A DNA stretch of 64,000 nucleotides from a bacterium YEK0313 (lineage in GTDB: Bacteria; Pseudomonadota; Alphaproteobacteria; Rhizobiales; Phreatobacteraceae). Location of the stretch: NCBI GenBank assembly GCA_000751295.2, contig CCMO02000001.1, positions 1,351,501-1,415,500 on the forward strand, read 5' to 3'. Positions 9,802 through 18,179 of the stretch are shown in pieces (position 1 is the first letter of the stretch; each line of letters opens with the position of its first letter). The notes under the pieces were generated by a model that worked only from the letters and a program-made list of their open reading frames with translations, was not told the DNA's origin and made no database searches. The position numbers and the translations under genes were made by a program.

Positions 9802-10309
9802 ATGATCGAAGACCCCACCATTCTCGTCCAGAAGCTCCGGATCCAGCGTGGCTGGTCCCAGGAGCAGCTCGCCGCGCTCAGCGGCCTCAGCGTGCGCACC
9901 ATTCAGCGGATCGAGCGCGGCCAGCCGGCCAGCACGGAGACGCTGAAGAGCCTGGCGGCGGTCTTCGAGGTGGATTTCAACACCTTGAGGAGTCCGGAAA
10001 TGCCCGCCATACCGACCAGCCCGACCCTTCCCGTTCCCGAACCGACCGTCGGCGAGGACGAAGCCCTCGTCCTCCTGCGCGTCAGGAAGATCAAGGCCTT
10101 CTACCTGCACCTCATATGCGCTGATCCTCGCAGTGCTGACGATCGTCAATCTCTGGACCTCGCCGCGCTATCTGTGGGTCGGCTGGGTCGCGCTCGGCTG
10201 GGGCCTCGGCCTCGCCATGCACGGCCTGAAGGCCTTCGACAAGATCCCCTTCCTCAATGGCGACTGGGAAAGGCGCGAGGTCGAAAAGCGCCTCGGCCGC
10301 CGGCTCTGA
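9802..10309 (+). pseudogene. XRE-family helix-turn-helix protein with 2TM domain, frameshifted
   Basis: The first part (ATG 9802) encodes an XRE-type DNA-binding domain (LRIQRGWSQEQLAALSGLSV, then RTIQRIERGQPAS) and a linker ending VRKIKAFYLHL. Near 10114 the frame breaks. From 10115 the next frame continues with the expected two-helix domain (YALILAVLTIVNLW, then LWVGWVALGWGLGLAMHGL) and a conserved tail GDWERREVEKRLGRRL, stopping at 10307-10309. Together they would make a normal protein of about 169 aa. One extra or two missing bases separate the halves. Real decay and a sequence error are equally possible. Confidence 0.75.
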
Positions 10310-10398
10310 GCCCCGGCGCGCCGGCAGCCCGCAGTTTCGGCCAATACGCCGGGCCCGTCCGCAGGGTCTGATGGCGCTCCGACACGGGAGGGCCCGGA

Positions 10399-10725
10399 AT
10401 GATCGCACGGATCTGGCGTGGCTATGCTGCCTCCGCCGCCACCGCGGACGCCTATCAGGCGTTCCTGCGACAGAGCTTCCTGCCGGCCGCGGCACGCCTT
10501 CGCGGCTTCGCCGGCGTCAGCGTGCTGCGCCGCGACGGCGCCGACGGCGAGATCGAGTTCACGACCGTCACGCGCTTCGTGTCGCTCGAGGCGGTCAAGG
10601 CCTTTGCCGGCGAGGACTATGAGCGCGCCAATGTCGCCCCGCGCGCCCGCGAGCTGCTGTCGCGGTTCGATGCGACCTGCTCGCACCACACAGTCGTCGT
10701 GACCGAGGCGGATCTCGACGCCTGA
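10399..10725 (+). CDS. Small antibiotic-biosynthesis-monooxygenase-like (ABM) protein
   Basis: 108 aa. The pattern of a dimeric alpha/beta-barrel is visible: IARIWRGYAA at the start, a helix with AYQAFLRQSFLPAAARL, strand GFAGVSVLRRD, strand IEFTTVTRF, then ALSLEAVKAF-type helix (here VSLEAVKAFAGEDYE). ABM proteins are small oxygenases or heme/quinone-binding stress proteins. The function here is not defined. ATG at 10399 is preceded by GGGAGGG. It follows the frameshifted XRE gene by 89 bp and converges on the DUF1330 gene. Confidence 0.75.
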   Translation: MIARIWRGYAASAATADAYQAFLRQSFLPAAARLRGFAGVSVLRRDGADGEIEFTTVTRFVSLEAVKAFAGEDYERANVAPRARELLSRFDATCSHHTVVVTEADLDA

Positions 10726-10756
10726 AGCGCCTCCGCCGGCGCGGACGGACCGGCGA

Positions 10757-11062
10757 TCAGGCCGGCTGCTCGCCTTCATAGCCTTCGAAGATCACGAGAT
10801 CGGCGATCGAGGAGGCTGTCCTGTATTTGAGCACGGCCTGATATTCGGGCGAATGCCAGCAGGCGCGGGCCGCCTCGTAGGATGGGAACTCGACCACCAC
10901 ATTGCGTTCGCGCGTGGTGCCCTCCACCACCTCGTAGCGGCCGGCGCGCACCAGGAAGCGGCCGCCGAACTTGGCGAAGGCCGGTCCGTTGCCCTCGACA
11001 TATTTGCGATAGGTCTCGACGTCGTTGATGTCGACATGCGCCACCCAGTAGCCGCGTGCCAT
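10757..11062 (-). CDS. DUF1330 domain protein
   Basis: 101 aa. DUF1330 hallmarks: GYWVAHVDINDVETYRKYVEG, GGRFLVRAG, VVEFPSYEAARACWHSPEYQ. The fold is a small dimeric ferredoxin-like barrel of unknown activity. The start is ATG at 11062, where an AGGAGG (minus strand) lies 6 bp upstream. Stands alone between convergent and tandem neighbours. Confidence 0.88.
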   Translation of the reverse strand: MARGYWVAHVDINDVETYRKYVEGNGPAFAKFGGRFLVRAGRYEVVEGTTRERNVVVEFPSYEAARACWHSPEYQAVLKYRTASSIADLVIFEGYEGEQPA

Positions 11063-11164
11063 CCTGTCCTCCTGTCGCCCCTTGCCTCCCCCGCCGCGGC
11101 GCCGGGCGTGGTGTTGCATATCGCTGATATTGATCCTGTGTGGCCGCAGCCGGATGGCCGCGGC

Positions 11165-11896
11165 TCAGGCTCCCGGCGCCAGGCCGACGAGGCCGATCTT
11201 GATCCGCCGGTTGTGCCGGCCCTTGTTGTCGATCTTCAGGACCTTGACCGGGCGCGACGCGCCGGTCGAGGCGAGATGGGTGCCGCCGCAGGCCTGGCGG
11301 TCGAGCCCGGCGATCTCGACGATCCGGATCAGTCCGTCGGCGGTCGGTGGTGGAGCGGCCGACCGGGTGCGGATCAGCCCATGCTCGGCCTGGGCTGCCG
11401 CCAGCGGCACATAGCTGTCGGTCACCGCCAGGTCCTGGCGGATCGCCGCGTTGATCGGCTCGTCCAGGCGGCGCAGCCGCTCGCTGTCGGCATCCGGCAG
11501 GTCGAAATCCATGCGCGCCGTGCCGTCCTCGTTCATCTGCACGCCGGTCACCAGGGCGCCGTCGAAGAGCTGGAAGACATAGGCGTTGAGAAGGTGGGTG
11601 TCGGTGTGCAGCTCGCGCATCATCTGCCGGAAGGCCGGATCGACCACCGCTTCCACCGTTCCGGCGGGCTCGACCGGCTCCGCGAGCAGCGCCCAGGCCT
11701 GGCCCTCGGCCGTTTCGAAACCGGCAATGGCGGCTTCGCCGCCGCTCCAGCGGATCAGGCCGCGATCGGCGAGCTGGCCGCCGCCGCCCTGGAAGAACGG
11801 CGAGCGGGCGAGGGCCACGCGCCCTGGCCTTGCCGCGACGACTTCGGTCGTCACGGCGAGATCGTCGGGATGGTCATGGTAGAATGGCCGTTGCAT
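11165..11896 (-). CDS. Alanyl-tRNA editing protein, AlaX type
   Basis: 243 aa. AlaX proteins are stand-alone editing domains that hydrolyse Ser- or Gly-tRNA(Ala). Zinc-site motifs of the AlaRS editing domain are visible: HTDTH (His97, His101) and CGGTH (Cys203, His207), together with the SPFFQGGGGQLADRG substrate loop at about 32-46. The length suits AlaX that lacks the aminoacylation core. It follows an AraC-type regulator on the same strand, 87 bp downstream; a functional link is unproven. Confidence 0.93.
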   Translation of the reverse strand: MQRPFYHDHPDDLAVTTEVVAARPGRVALARSPFFQGGGGQLADRGLIRWSGGEAAIAGFETAEGQAWALLAEPVEPAGTVEAVVDPAFRQMMRELHTDTHLLNAYVFQLFDGALVTGVQMNEDGTARMDFDLPDADSERLRRLDEPINAAIRQDLAVTDSYVPLAAAQAEHGLIRTRSAAPPPTADGLIRIVEIAGLDRQACGGTHLASTGASRPVKVLKIDNKGRHNRRIKIGLVGLAPGA

Positions 11897-11983
11897 GAAG
11901 ACTGCGGCTCCTGATCGAAGAGCCCGGCAGCCTGCCCGACGCCGCGCCGCCGGTATTGGCGAGAATTGCGCCGGGCGCCCGCG

Positions 11984-12811
11984 TCAGGCGGCGGCCTTGG
12001 CGAACTGCAGGGGCGTGATGCCGTAGCAGCGCTTGAAATGTTTGGTCAGGGCGCTCTGGTCGTAGAAGCCGGAGGCGAGCGCGACGTCGGCGATCGCCTT
12101 CTGCCGTTTCAGCATCCGGCAGGCGGCGTTCAGCCTGAGCTGGGTCAGATAGGCATGGGGGGTGATGCCGGCGACGCGGTTGAACAGGCCGATCAGCTGG
12201 AATTCGGTGAGGCCGAAACGCAGGCCGAGCTGGTCGAGCGTCAGCGGCTCGGCCGCCCGCTCGGTCATCTCCTGCCTGATCCGCTCGAACAGCACCCGGT
12301 CGGCGGGCGCCGCCTCGGCCCGCTCGCCGCCGCTGCCGTGGCGATCGAACAGCATGCCGAAAGCCGACAGCAGCGCCTCCCTCCCTTCGAGCGGATCATC
12401 ATCGGCCTGCAGCCGGCGGTGCAGCGAAAGGAAGGCGGCGATCAGGTCGGGATCGGCGAAATCGTTGCGTGTGAAATAGGGAATGCGTTCGATGCCGAGC
12501 CCGGCGGCGAGCGCGTGAATGGCCTGCTGCGGCAGGTAGAAGCCGCGGTAGCGCCAGCGCGGGCTCGCGCCCATCCAGCCGGAATGCGGCTCCGCCGGAT
12601 TGAAGGCGAAAAGGCATGCCGCATGGGCCTGGCCGATCTGGCCGCGGCTCTTGACCTCGGCCCCGCCATCCTCGGTCACCGCGACGACGAAGGCCTCGTG
12701 CACATGCGGCGGATAGGAATGGGTGGTGAAATCGGCACACATCAGGCTGAGGCCCGGTATGTGCCGGTCGTTCCAGTAGACCGTGCGGTTGTGTGGATCG
12801 TGCCGCGCCAT
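11984..12811 (-). CDS. AraC-family transcriptional regulator
   Basis: 275 aa from the ATG at 12811. N-terminal cupin sensor half (HSYPPHVHEAFVVAVTEDGG and FAFNPAEPHSGW) is followed by the two-HTH AraC domain (LTLDQLGLRFGLTEFQLIGLF, then IADVALASGFYDQSALTKHF, with PLQFAKAAA at the end). The start was chosen because MARHDPHNRTVYW matches the usual beginning of this group; the frame stays open upstream without a plausible ribosome site. It lies directly upstream of alaX and may control it or a distant gene. Confidence 0.92.
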   Translation of the reverse strand: MARHDPHNRTVYWNDRHIPGLSLMCADFTTHSYPPHVHEAFVVAVTEDGGAEVKSRGQIGQAHAACLFAFNPAEPHSGWMGASPRWRYRGFYLPQQAIHALAAGLGIERIPYFTRNDFADPDLIAAFLSLHRRLQADDDPLEGREALLSAFGMLFDRHGSGGERAEAAPADRVLFERIRQEMTERAAEPLTLDQLGLRFGLTEFQLIGLFNRVAGITPHAYLTQLRLNAACRMLKRQKAIADVALASGFYDQSALTKHFKRCYGITPLQFAKAAA

Positions 12812-12947
12812 CGCGCACTCCGAGGCTGAGGCCGAAACGTCCCGCGGCCCCGGCGCTTCGCCGCGAGGCTCGCGGCGGCGCCGATGATGTCGCCGGATCG
12901 GCGCCTGCGTCAACCACGGCGCTGCGGCAGCCTGCGGCGCGCCGCGC

Positions 12948-13640
12948 TCAGCCGACCAGGCGCAGGGCCGTGGTTCGGGTGCGCAGACGCAGCAGCACCT
13001 CCTCCGCCGTCGGCTGCGGCCGGGCGCCGAAGCCGGCTGCGGCCAGCACGCCGGCAATGTCCATCGAGACCGCGGCATTGTTGAGCGCCTCACGCGCGCT
13101 GGCGGCGGCCTCGCTCCTGGCCTGGTTCGCCCTGAGCCGGGCGAGCGTCGCCTCGGTCTCGGCGAGCTGCTCGTTCCGCGCCCGGCCGGCCGGGCGCTCG
13201 CGCAGCCGCTCGGCGACCGCGACGAGATGGGCGATGCGCTGGTCGCGCTCCCAGTCGGCGAGGCGGTCGCGCGCGGCGGCAACGTCCCGCTTCAGCCGCC
13301 GCACCTCCGAGGCGAGTCCCTTCTGCGTTTCGCAGGCCGTGATCCGCAGCCGCTCGAGGCTCGCGATGCGGCCGGCCGTCTCCGCCGCCGCGGGGATCCG
13401 GCCCTCGCCGAGCTCCTGGCTGGCCCGCTGCGCGAGCTGGGCGATCCGCCTGTCGAGCGATGCGACGCGGCGCACTTCCTTGGCATTCGCACTGACGGCT
13501 GCGCCGAGTGCGCGTTCGGCGAGATCGAGCGACAGCGCGGCCTCGCGCCGATCCTCATCGATGAAGCCGGCGACGCGCAGGGCCGACAGGAGGCCGGGCG
13601 AATAGCGGCCGCGGAACAGGGAGATGACGGTCTTGAACAT
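12948..13640 (-). CDS. PspA/IM30-family protein
   Basis: 230 aa, close to PspA (about 220 aa). It begins MFKTVISLFRGR, like the amphipathic N-terminal helix of PspA relatives, and is then almost entirely charged heptad coiled coil (about residues 25-170). PspA/IM30 proteins assemble on stressed inner membranes. The start is ATG at 13640 because GGAG lies 7 bp upstream. It is divergent from a TetR regulator, with three copies of one palindrome in the shared promoter region, so it is probably repressed by that TetR protein. No pspB/pspC homologue is nearby. Confidence 0.8.
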   Translation of the reverse strand: MFKTVISLFRGRYSPGLLSALRVAGFIDEDRREAALSLDLAERALGAAVSANAKEVRRVASLDRRIAQLAQRASQELGEGRIPAAAETAGRIASLERLRITACETQKGLASEVRRLKRDVAAARDRLADWERDQRIAHLVAVAERLRERPAGRARNEQLAETEATLARLRANQARSEAAASAREALNNAAVSMDIAGVLAAAGFGARPQPTAEEVLLRLRTRTTALRLVG

Positions 13641-13656
13641 TGGGCGCTCCGTCGCT

Positions 13657-13729
13657 ATGAACATCGTTCATGTGCGATCCATAGCAGCATCGTGAACGGC
13701 GTTCAAGAGAATTTTTGAACATCGTTCAT
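13657..13729. promoter_or_regulatory. Three TetR-type operators (TGAAC-N3-GTTCA)
   Basis: Three copies of the 13-bp palindrome TGAAC-N3-GTTCA lie at 13658-13670 (spacer atc), 13693-13705 (ggc) and 13716-13728 (atc). Start-to-start distances are 35 and 23 bp. They fill the gap between the PspA-like start (13640) and the TetR start (13758), covering both promoters. A further half-site (TTGAACAT) overlaps the PspA-like start codon. Confidence 0.75.
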
Positions 13730-13757
13730 AATTTTTCGAGAGCGGGGACGAGATCGG

Positions 13758-14372
13758 ATGAACAGCACCGAAAGACGGGCGCGGCTGCGCGATGCGCTGA
13801 TCGACGCCGCCGACGAGGCGATCGGGCGCGACGGCCTCACCGGCCTCAAGGCGCGGGCGCTCGCGGAGGCCGTCGGCTGCGCGCTGGGCGCGATCTACAA
13901 TGTCTTTCCCGATCTCGACGCCCTGATCTTCGAGGTCAATGCGCGCACGCTGAAGCGCCTCGACGCCACGCTCGGAGCCGATCTGCCCGTGCACGATCCT
14001 GAGGCAGCCATGCTGCAGCTGGCGCTCGGCTATCACCGGTTCACCCGCGGCGACAGCCGGCACTGGCGCGCCGTCTTCGCTCACCAGCTGCCCGAGGGGA
14101 TCATGCCGCCCGACTGGTACTTGGCGCTGATCGGCCGGCTGTTCCGCCATATCGAGGAGCCGCTGGAAACACTCGTGCCGCATCTCGACGCCAACGCCCG
14201 GCAATCGCTCGCCCGCACGCTGTTCTCGGCAGTCCACGGCATCGTTTCCATCGGGCTCGAGGAAAAGCTCGGCTCGACGCCCGACGCGGTCATCGCCCGG
14301 GGCCTGACGGTGATGGTGCGGGCCTGGGTCGCCGGCCTTCCGGCCGCAACCGGAGCGCCGGTCGCCGCCTAG
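13758..14372 (+). CDS. TetR/AcrR-family transcriptional regulator
   Basis: 204 aa. N-terminal TetR helix-turn-helix at about residues 12-55 (LIDAADEAIGRDGLTGLKAR, then CALGAIYNVFPDLDAL), followed by a helical ligand domain. It is divergent from the PspA-like gene and is preceded by three identical-type palindromes, so autoregulation and control of the PspA-like gene are likely. Its TAG stop overlaps the stop of the convergent beta-propeller gene within the four bases CTAG (14369-14372). Confidence 0.93.
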   Translation: MNSTERRARLRDALIDAADEAIGRDGLTGLKARALAEAVGCALGAIYNVFPDLDALIFEVNARTLKRLDATLGADLPVHDPEAAMLQLALGYHRFTRGDSRHWRAVFAHQLPEGIMPPDWYLALIGRLFRHIEEPLETLVPHLDANARQSLARTLFSAVHGIVSIGLEEKLGSTPDAVIARGLTVMVRAWVAGLPAATGAPVAA

Positions 14373-16066
14373 GTCCTGTCCTGCCCGAGTTCGATGCGCT
14401 CCGCGCCGGCCCGCGCCTTCAGCGCCGCCACGGTGACGACCGCGATCCGCCCGTCGAACGTGCCGATGGCGAGCGTCTCGTCGCGGGCGTCCATCGCATA
14501 GATCACGGTCGGAACGCCGCCGATGGTCACCCGGCCGGCGACGGCCGCCGTGCCGTCGGCGGCATCGAAGAGGCTCAGCCTGCCGTCCAGAAAGGCGACG
14601 GCGACGAGCCCCGCGGCGGGCATGAACACCATGGCGCTCGCCGCCGCCGCGGTGGCATGGCGCCAGGTGTCGGCCGGGACTGCCGCGCAGCGCAGCCGGC
14701 CGGGCGAGCCCGTGCGTCCGGCGTCTGGGGGACCGATGGGGCGGCGGAACAGGAAGCCTCGCTCGCCGCGCTGCGGATCGGGATCATAGTGCCGGCCGGC
14801 GAGAACCACGGCCGGCCCGAGCTCGTCCTCGACGTGACAGCCGAGGCATTCCATCGCATGGCTCGCGGGACTGCCGTCGTCGGCCAGCAGCGGCCAGAGC
14901 GGCTCGACCGTCCCGTCGGCCCGGACGCGGCAAAGCCGCTTGTGCTGGTGCTGGTCCGGCGGTGCTCCCTGGATGACGAAAAGCGCCGGCGCGCCGTCGA
15001 TGCCGAGAAAATGGTTGAAACAGTCGTAGTGGCCGAGATCGACCGGCCGCGGCGCGGCGGTCGCCGACGTCATGATCACATCGGCCGAAGCCTTGCCGGC
15101 ACGGTGCCGGTCCAGCCGCCCGACGAGCGCTCCGTCCGACGCGGCGCTGAAAACGTAGTGGCCCTCGAAATGCGCGACGTCGACGAGCCGCTCTCCGGTG
15201 AACCGCAAGAGGTCGACGCCCTCCCCTGCGAGGCCGGGGCCGGCACGGGCGACGACGAGAGGCGGCACGGTTCGCAGGATGGCGGCGCCATGACGCCCGT
15301 CTTGCCGGAAGCTCTTCACCGTGCCCGCGGCAAGGTCATGCACCTCCATGAGGCAGCCGTCATGCACCGCCGCGACGCGCCCAGCATCGAGGAAGGCGAG
15401 GTCCCAGATCGCGCCGCGCCGGTCGAGCGCGCCGACGGCGAGCCAATCCTTCAGGCTGCGTTCGACAGCCGCCGCGTCGCGCATCCCGTCGGCCGCGACG
15501 GGCAGGGCGTCGCGCGCAATCGCGGCCGCGGCATCGATGACGACCGCGACCGGCTCTGCCGAAGCAGCCGGAGCGTAGGGCACGCGGGCCGGATAGAACC
15601 GGTCGAAGGGATCCTCCTCGGCCTCGGCCCAGCCCTCGTCCCATGGCCTGACCAGGATGTCGAGCTGCCGACCGTCCGCGCTGAACCGGCAGCGTTCCAC
15701 CTCCGGCACGGCCTTGGCGGGCTGCCAGGCGCGGTCCGAGCGCCAGTCCCAGAACCAGAGCTCGCCTTCGAAGACATAACCGCCGTCATAGCTGCCGGCG
15801 GCGATGGCGACGACCGGATCGGAGGGATGGAAGCCGACATCGTTGATCGGCAGCCGCAGGCGGTCGAAGACCGCGAAGGGCGCTGCCTCGCCGGGCCGGT
15901 GCAGCGCGAGCCGATAGCGCAGGTGTTGGCCCGCATAGGCCGCCCGCCCCGGCGGATTGGTCAGCAGTGGAAAGCTGCTGGCGACCGCCAGCATGGTTCC
16001 GGCCGGCCCCGCGAACACGGCCGAGATCGCGCCGCTGCCCGCGATGGTGGGTGTCGATATGATCAC
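14369..16066 (-). CDS. Beta-propeller (WD40/YVTN-like) protein of unknown function
   Basis: 565 aa, family not recognised. Repeating strands with aromatic ends (GELWFWDWRSD, GAIWDLAFLDAGRVAAVHDG, AVAFLDGRLSLFDAADG, LAIGTFDGRIAVVTV) suggest a WD40-like propeller. No signal peptide or membrane helix is seen, so it is probably cytoplasmic. A CLGCH sequence (heme-c CxxCH pattern) lies about two thirds along, but without export this may be chance. Start is GTG at 16066, 7 bp after the pbpC stop with a G-rich ribosome site, so it is the third gene of the alpha-2-macroglobulin - pbpC operon. Confidence 0.7.
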   Translation of the reverse strand: MIISTPTIAGSGAISAVFAGPAGTMLAVASSFPLLTNPPGRAAYAGQHLRYRLALHRPGEAAPFAVFDRLRLPINDVGFHPSDPVVAIAAGSYDGGYVFEGELWFWDWRSDRAWQPAKAVPEVERCRFSADGRQLDILVRPWDEGWAEAEEDPFDRFYPARVPYAPAASAEPVAVVIDAAAAIARDALPVAADGMRDAAAVERSLKDWLAVGALDRRGAIWDLAFLDAGRVAAVHDGCLMEVHDLAAGTVKSFRQDGRHGAAILRTVPPLVVARAGPGLAGEGVDLLRFTGERLVDVAHFEGHYVFSAASDGALVGRLDRHRAGKASADVIMTSATAAPRPVDLGHYDCFNHFLGIDGAPALFVIQGAPPDQHQHKRLCRVRADGTVEPLWPLLADDGSPASHAMECLGCHVEDELGPAVVLAGRHYDPDPQRGERGFLFRRPIGPPDAGRTGSPGRLRCAAVPADTWRHATAAAASAMVFMPAAGLVAVAFLDGRLSLFDAADGTAAVAGRVTIGGVPTVIYAMDARDETLAIGTFDGRIAVVTVAALKARAGAERIELGQDRT

Positions 16067-16073
16067 GCCCCCC

Positions 16074-18179
16074 TCACTCCACCCGCACCGTCACGCTGGC
16101 GCTGCGACCCTCCGCATCGATCACCGACAGGGTGGTGAAGCCCGGCCCGTCGGGCGCGACATTGGCCTGCCGCTGGGCCCCGAAACGCGCCACCGGCCGG
16201 CCGTCGACGAGCACGGTGAAGGGTGGCCGCCCGCCGACGGTGCGCACCGGCAATTGCTCCATCGGGCCGGCCGCGGCGCCGAGATCGATGCGCACGCCGT
16301 CGGGCGGGAAGGCGATCTTCAGCTCGCGGGTATCGCCGGCCTCCTCGCGCGCCGCGCCGAACCGGCGCAGCGGCGGCGGCAGCTGGCTGTTGGTCAGGGC
16401 CTGCAGATGAGCGGGCCGGCCGGGCAAGGGCGCATAGGGGCCGAGCCGGGCGAAGGCGTCGAACAGGATGGGCGCCGCGGCGGTGCGTCCGATCAGGCCG
16501 GGGATCGAGGATCCGTCAGGCCGGCCGACCCAGACCGCGATGGTGCGCTGGCCGTCGAAGCCGATCGCCCAGGCGTCGCGGAAACCATAGGACGTGCCGG
16601 TCTTGTAGGCATAGCGCCCGGTCAGGGCCGATTCCGGGGCCGGCGCATCGGTCAGGATGTCGCCGACCGCCCAGGCGGCGGCCTCCTCGGCCAGCGGCCG
16701 CGGCGACGGCGGGGCCGGCAGGTCGCGCCGTTCGATCAGCGCCGGCATGTCGCCGAGTCGGGCAAGCCCGGCATAGAGCGCGGCGAGGTCGACGAGACGC
16801 AGGCCGACACCGCCGAGACCGATGGCAAGGCCGGGCACCTCGCCGCGCGGCAGCGCCGGCCGGACGCCGGCCTGCTCCAGGCGCGACATGAAGCGCTGCG
16901 GCCCGACGGCCTCGAGCAGCGCCACGGCCGGCACGTTGAGCGACATCTGCAGCGCGTTGCGGGTCGAGACCGTGCCCTGGTAGCCGCGATCGAAATTGAC
17001 CGGCGCATAGCTGCCGAAGCGCTGCGGCCGATCCTCGATCAGCGTTTCCGGATGGGCGAGCCCGGCCTCGTAGGCGAGCGCGTAGATGAAGGGCTTCAGG
17101 GCCGAGCCGGGCGACCGGATCGCACGGGTCATGTCGACGGCGCCCTGGCGCTCGGTATCGAGCGGATCGGCGGCGCCGATCCTGGCGATCACTTCGCCGC
17201 TGCGGTGATCGATGGCGACGAGCCCGGCCGAGATCTTGGCGCCGGCGGCACGCGCCCGCTCGCGCACCAGCGCCTCCAGCGCCTCCTGATGGCCGCGGTC
17301 GAGGGTCAGCCGATGCACCCGGCGGCCAGGTTCGGCGGCAACCGCCTCGGCACTCGCATGCCAGGCGAAGGCCGGCATGGCGCGCCGCGCCGTCGGCACG
17401 TGCTCCGCCTTGCCGGCCGCGACCTGCTCCGGCTTGAGCACGCCGGCGAGCAGCATCCGATCGAGAACGCGGTCGCGCGCCCGCCGGGCCCGCTCCGGGA
17501 ACCGGTCCGGCCGGCGCGTTTCCGGCGCCTGCGGCAGGGCGACCAGCAGCGCCGCCTCGCCCGGCGACAGGCGGCGCGGCTCCTTGCCGAAATAGGCGAG
17601 CGAAGCGGCCCGGATGCCTTCGACATTGCCGCCATAGGGGGCGAGCGACAGATAGAGATCGAGAATGCGCTCCTCGCCCAGCGTCTGCCTGAGCCTGACC
17701 GCGCGCGCCATCTCGCGCAGCTTGACGAACAGCGAGCGGCCGTCCTCGCGCTTGTCGATCAGCCGCGCGACCTGCATCGCCAGCGTCGAACCGCCGGAGA
17801 CGATGCGCCCATTGGCCAGCCACTGGCCAGCGGCACGGCCGAGCGCCAGGGGATCGACGCCCGGATGCGACGAAAACCGCCGGTCCTCATAGGCCTTGAG
17901 CATGCGCAGGAACAGCGGATCGACGGCGCCGACCGCTCCCGGGAAACGCCACATGTCGTCATCGGTCTGGAACGGCCGGAGCAGCCGGTCCTGCCGGTCG
18001 ACGACCTCGCGCGAAAAGGCCGTGGCACCGCCGTCCGGGCCCTCGCCGAGACGCCAGAAGCCATACCCCCCGGCAAGGCCGGCGAGCGCGAGCCCCCCGG
18101 CCGCCAGGCCGATGAGGCGCCGACGCCTGACCGCCGGCCACCTCCTGGCCGCGAGGCCGATGAGGCGGCGGCGTGTCAC
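16074..18179 (-). CDS. pbpC: Penicillin-binding protein 1C
   Basis: 701 aa, single N-terminal membrane anchor (about 22-40). Transglycosylase domain (GT51): catalytic Glu98 in YEDRRFSSHPGVDP and GGSTLAMQVARL at 129-140. Transpeptidase domain: Ser359-x-x-Lys362 (SPGSALKPF), SLN at about 413, KTGTSYGF near 525. The C-terminal PBP1C-type domain follows. It polymerises and may cross-link peptidoglycan in the periplasm. Start is GTG 18179, overlapping the upstream stop as GTGA, indicating translational coupling with the alpha-2-macroglobulin gene. The N-terminus contains a 16-residue tandem duplication (RRRLIGLAA twice), so internal starts are conceivable. Confidence 0.95.
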   Translation of the reverse strand: MTRRRLIGLAARRWPAVRRRRLIGLAAGGLALAGLAGGYGFWRLGEGPDGGATAFSREVVDRQDRLLRPFQTDDDMWRFPGAVGAVDPLFLRMLKAYEDRRFSSHPGVDPLALGRAAGQWLANGRIVSGGSTLAMQVARLIDKREDGRSLFVKLREMARAVRLRQTLGEERILDLYLSLAPYGGNVEGIRAASLAYFGKEPRRLSPGEAALLVALPQAPETRRPDRFPERARRARDRVLDRMLLAGVLKPEQVAAGKAEHVPTARRAMPAFAWHASAEAVAAEPGRRVHRLTLDRGHQEALEALVRERARAAGAKISAGLVAIDHRSGEVIARIGAADPLDTERQGAVDMTRAIRSPGSALKPFIYALAYEAGLAHPETLIEDRPQRFGSYAPVNFDRGYQGTVSTRNALQMSLNVPAVALLEAVGPQRFMSRLEQAGVRPALPRGEVPGLAIGLGGVGLRLVDLAALYAGLARLGDMPALIERRDLPAPPSPRPLAEEAAAWAVGDILTDAPAPESALTGRYAYKTGTSYGFRDAWAIGFDGQRTIAVWVGRPDGSSIPGLIGRTAAAPILFDAFARLGPYAPLPGRPAHLQALTNSQLPPPLRRFGAAREEAGDTRELKIAFPPDGVRIDLGAAAGPMEQLPVRTVGGRPPFTVLVDGRPVARFGAQRQANVAPDGPGFTTLSVIDAEGRSASVTVRVE

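Noticed and set aside
14840..14870. CLGCH in the beta-propeller as a true heme-c site
   Set aside because: No signal peptide or membrane helix precedes it and no second ligand region is obvious, so covalent heme attachment is not supported; kept only as an oddity.
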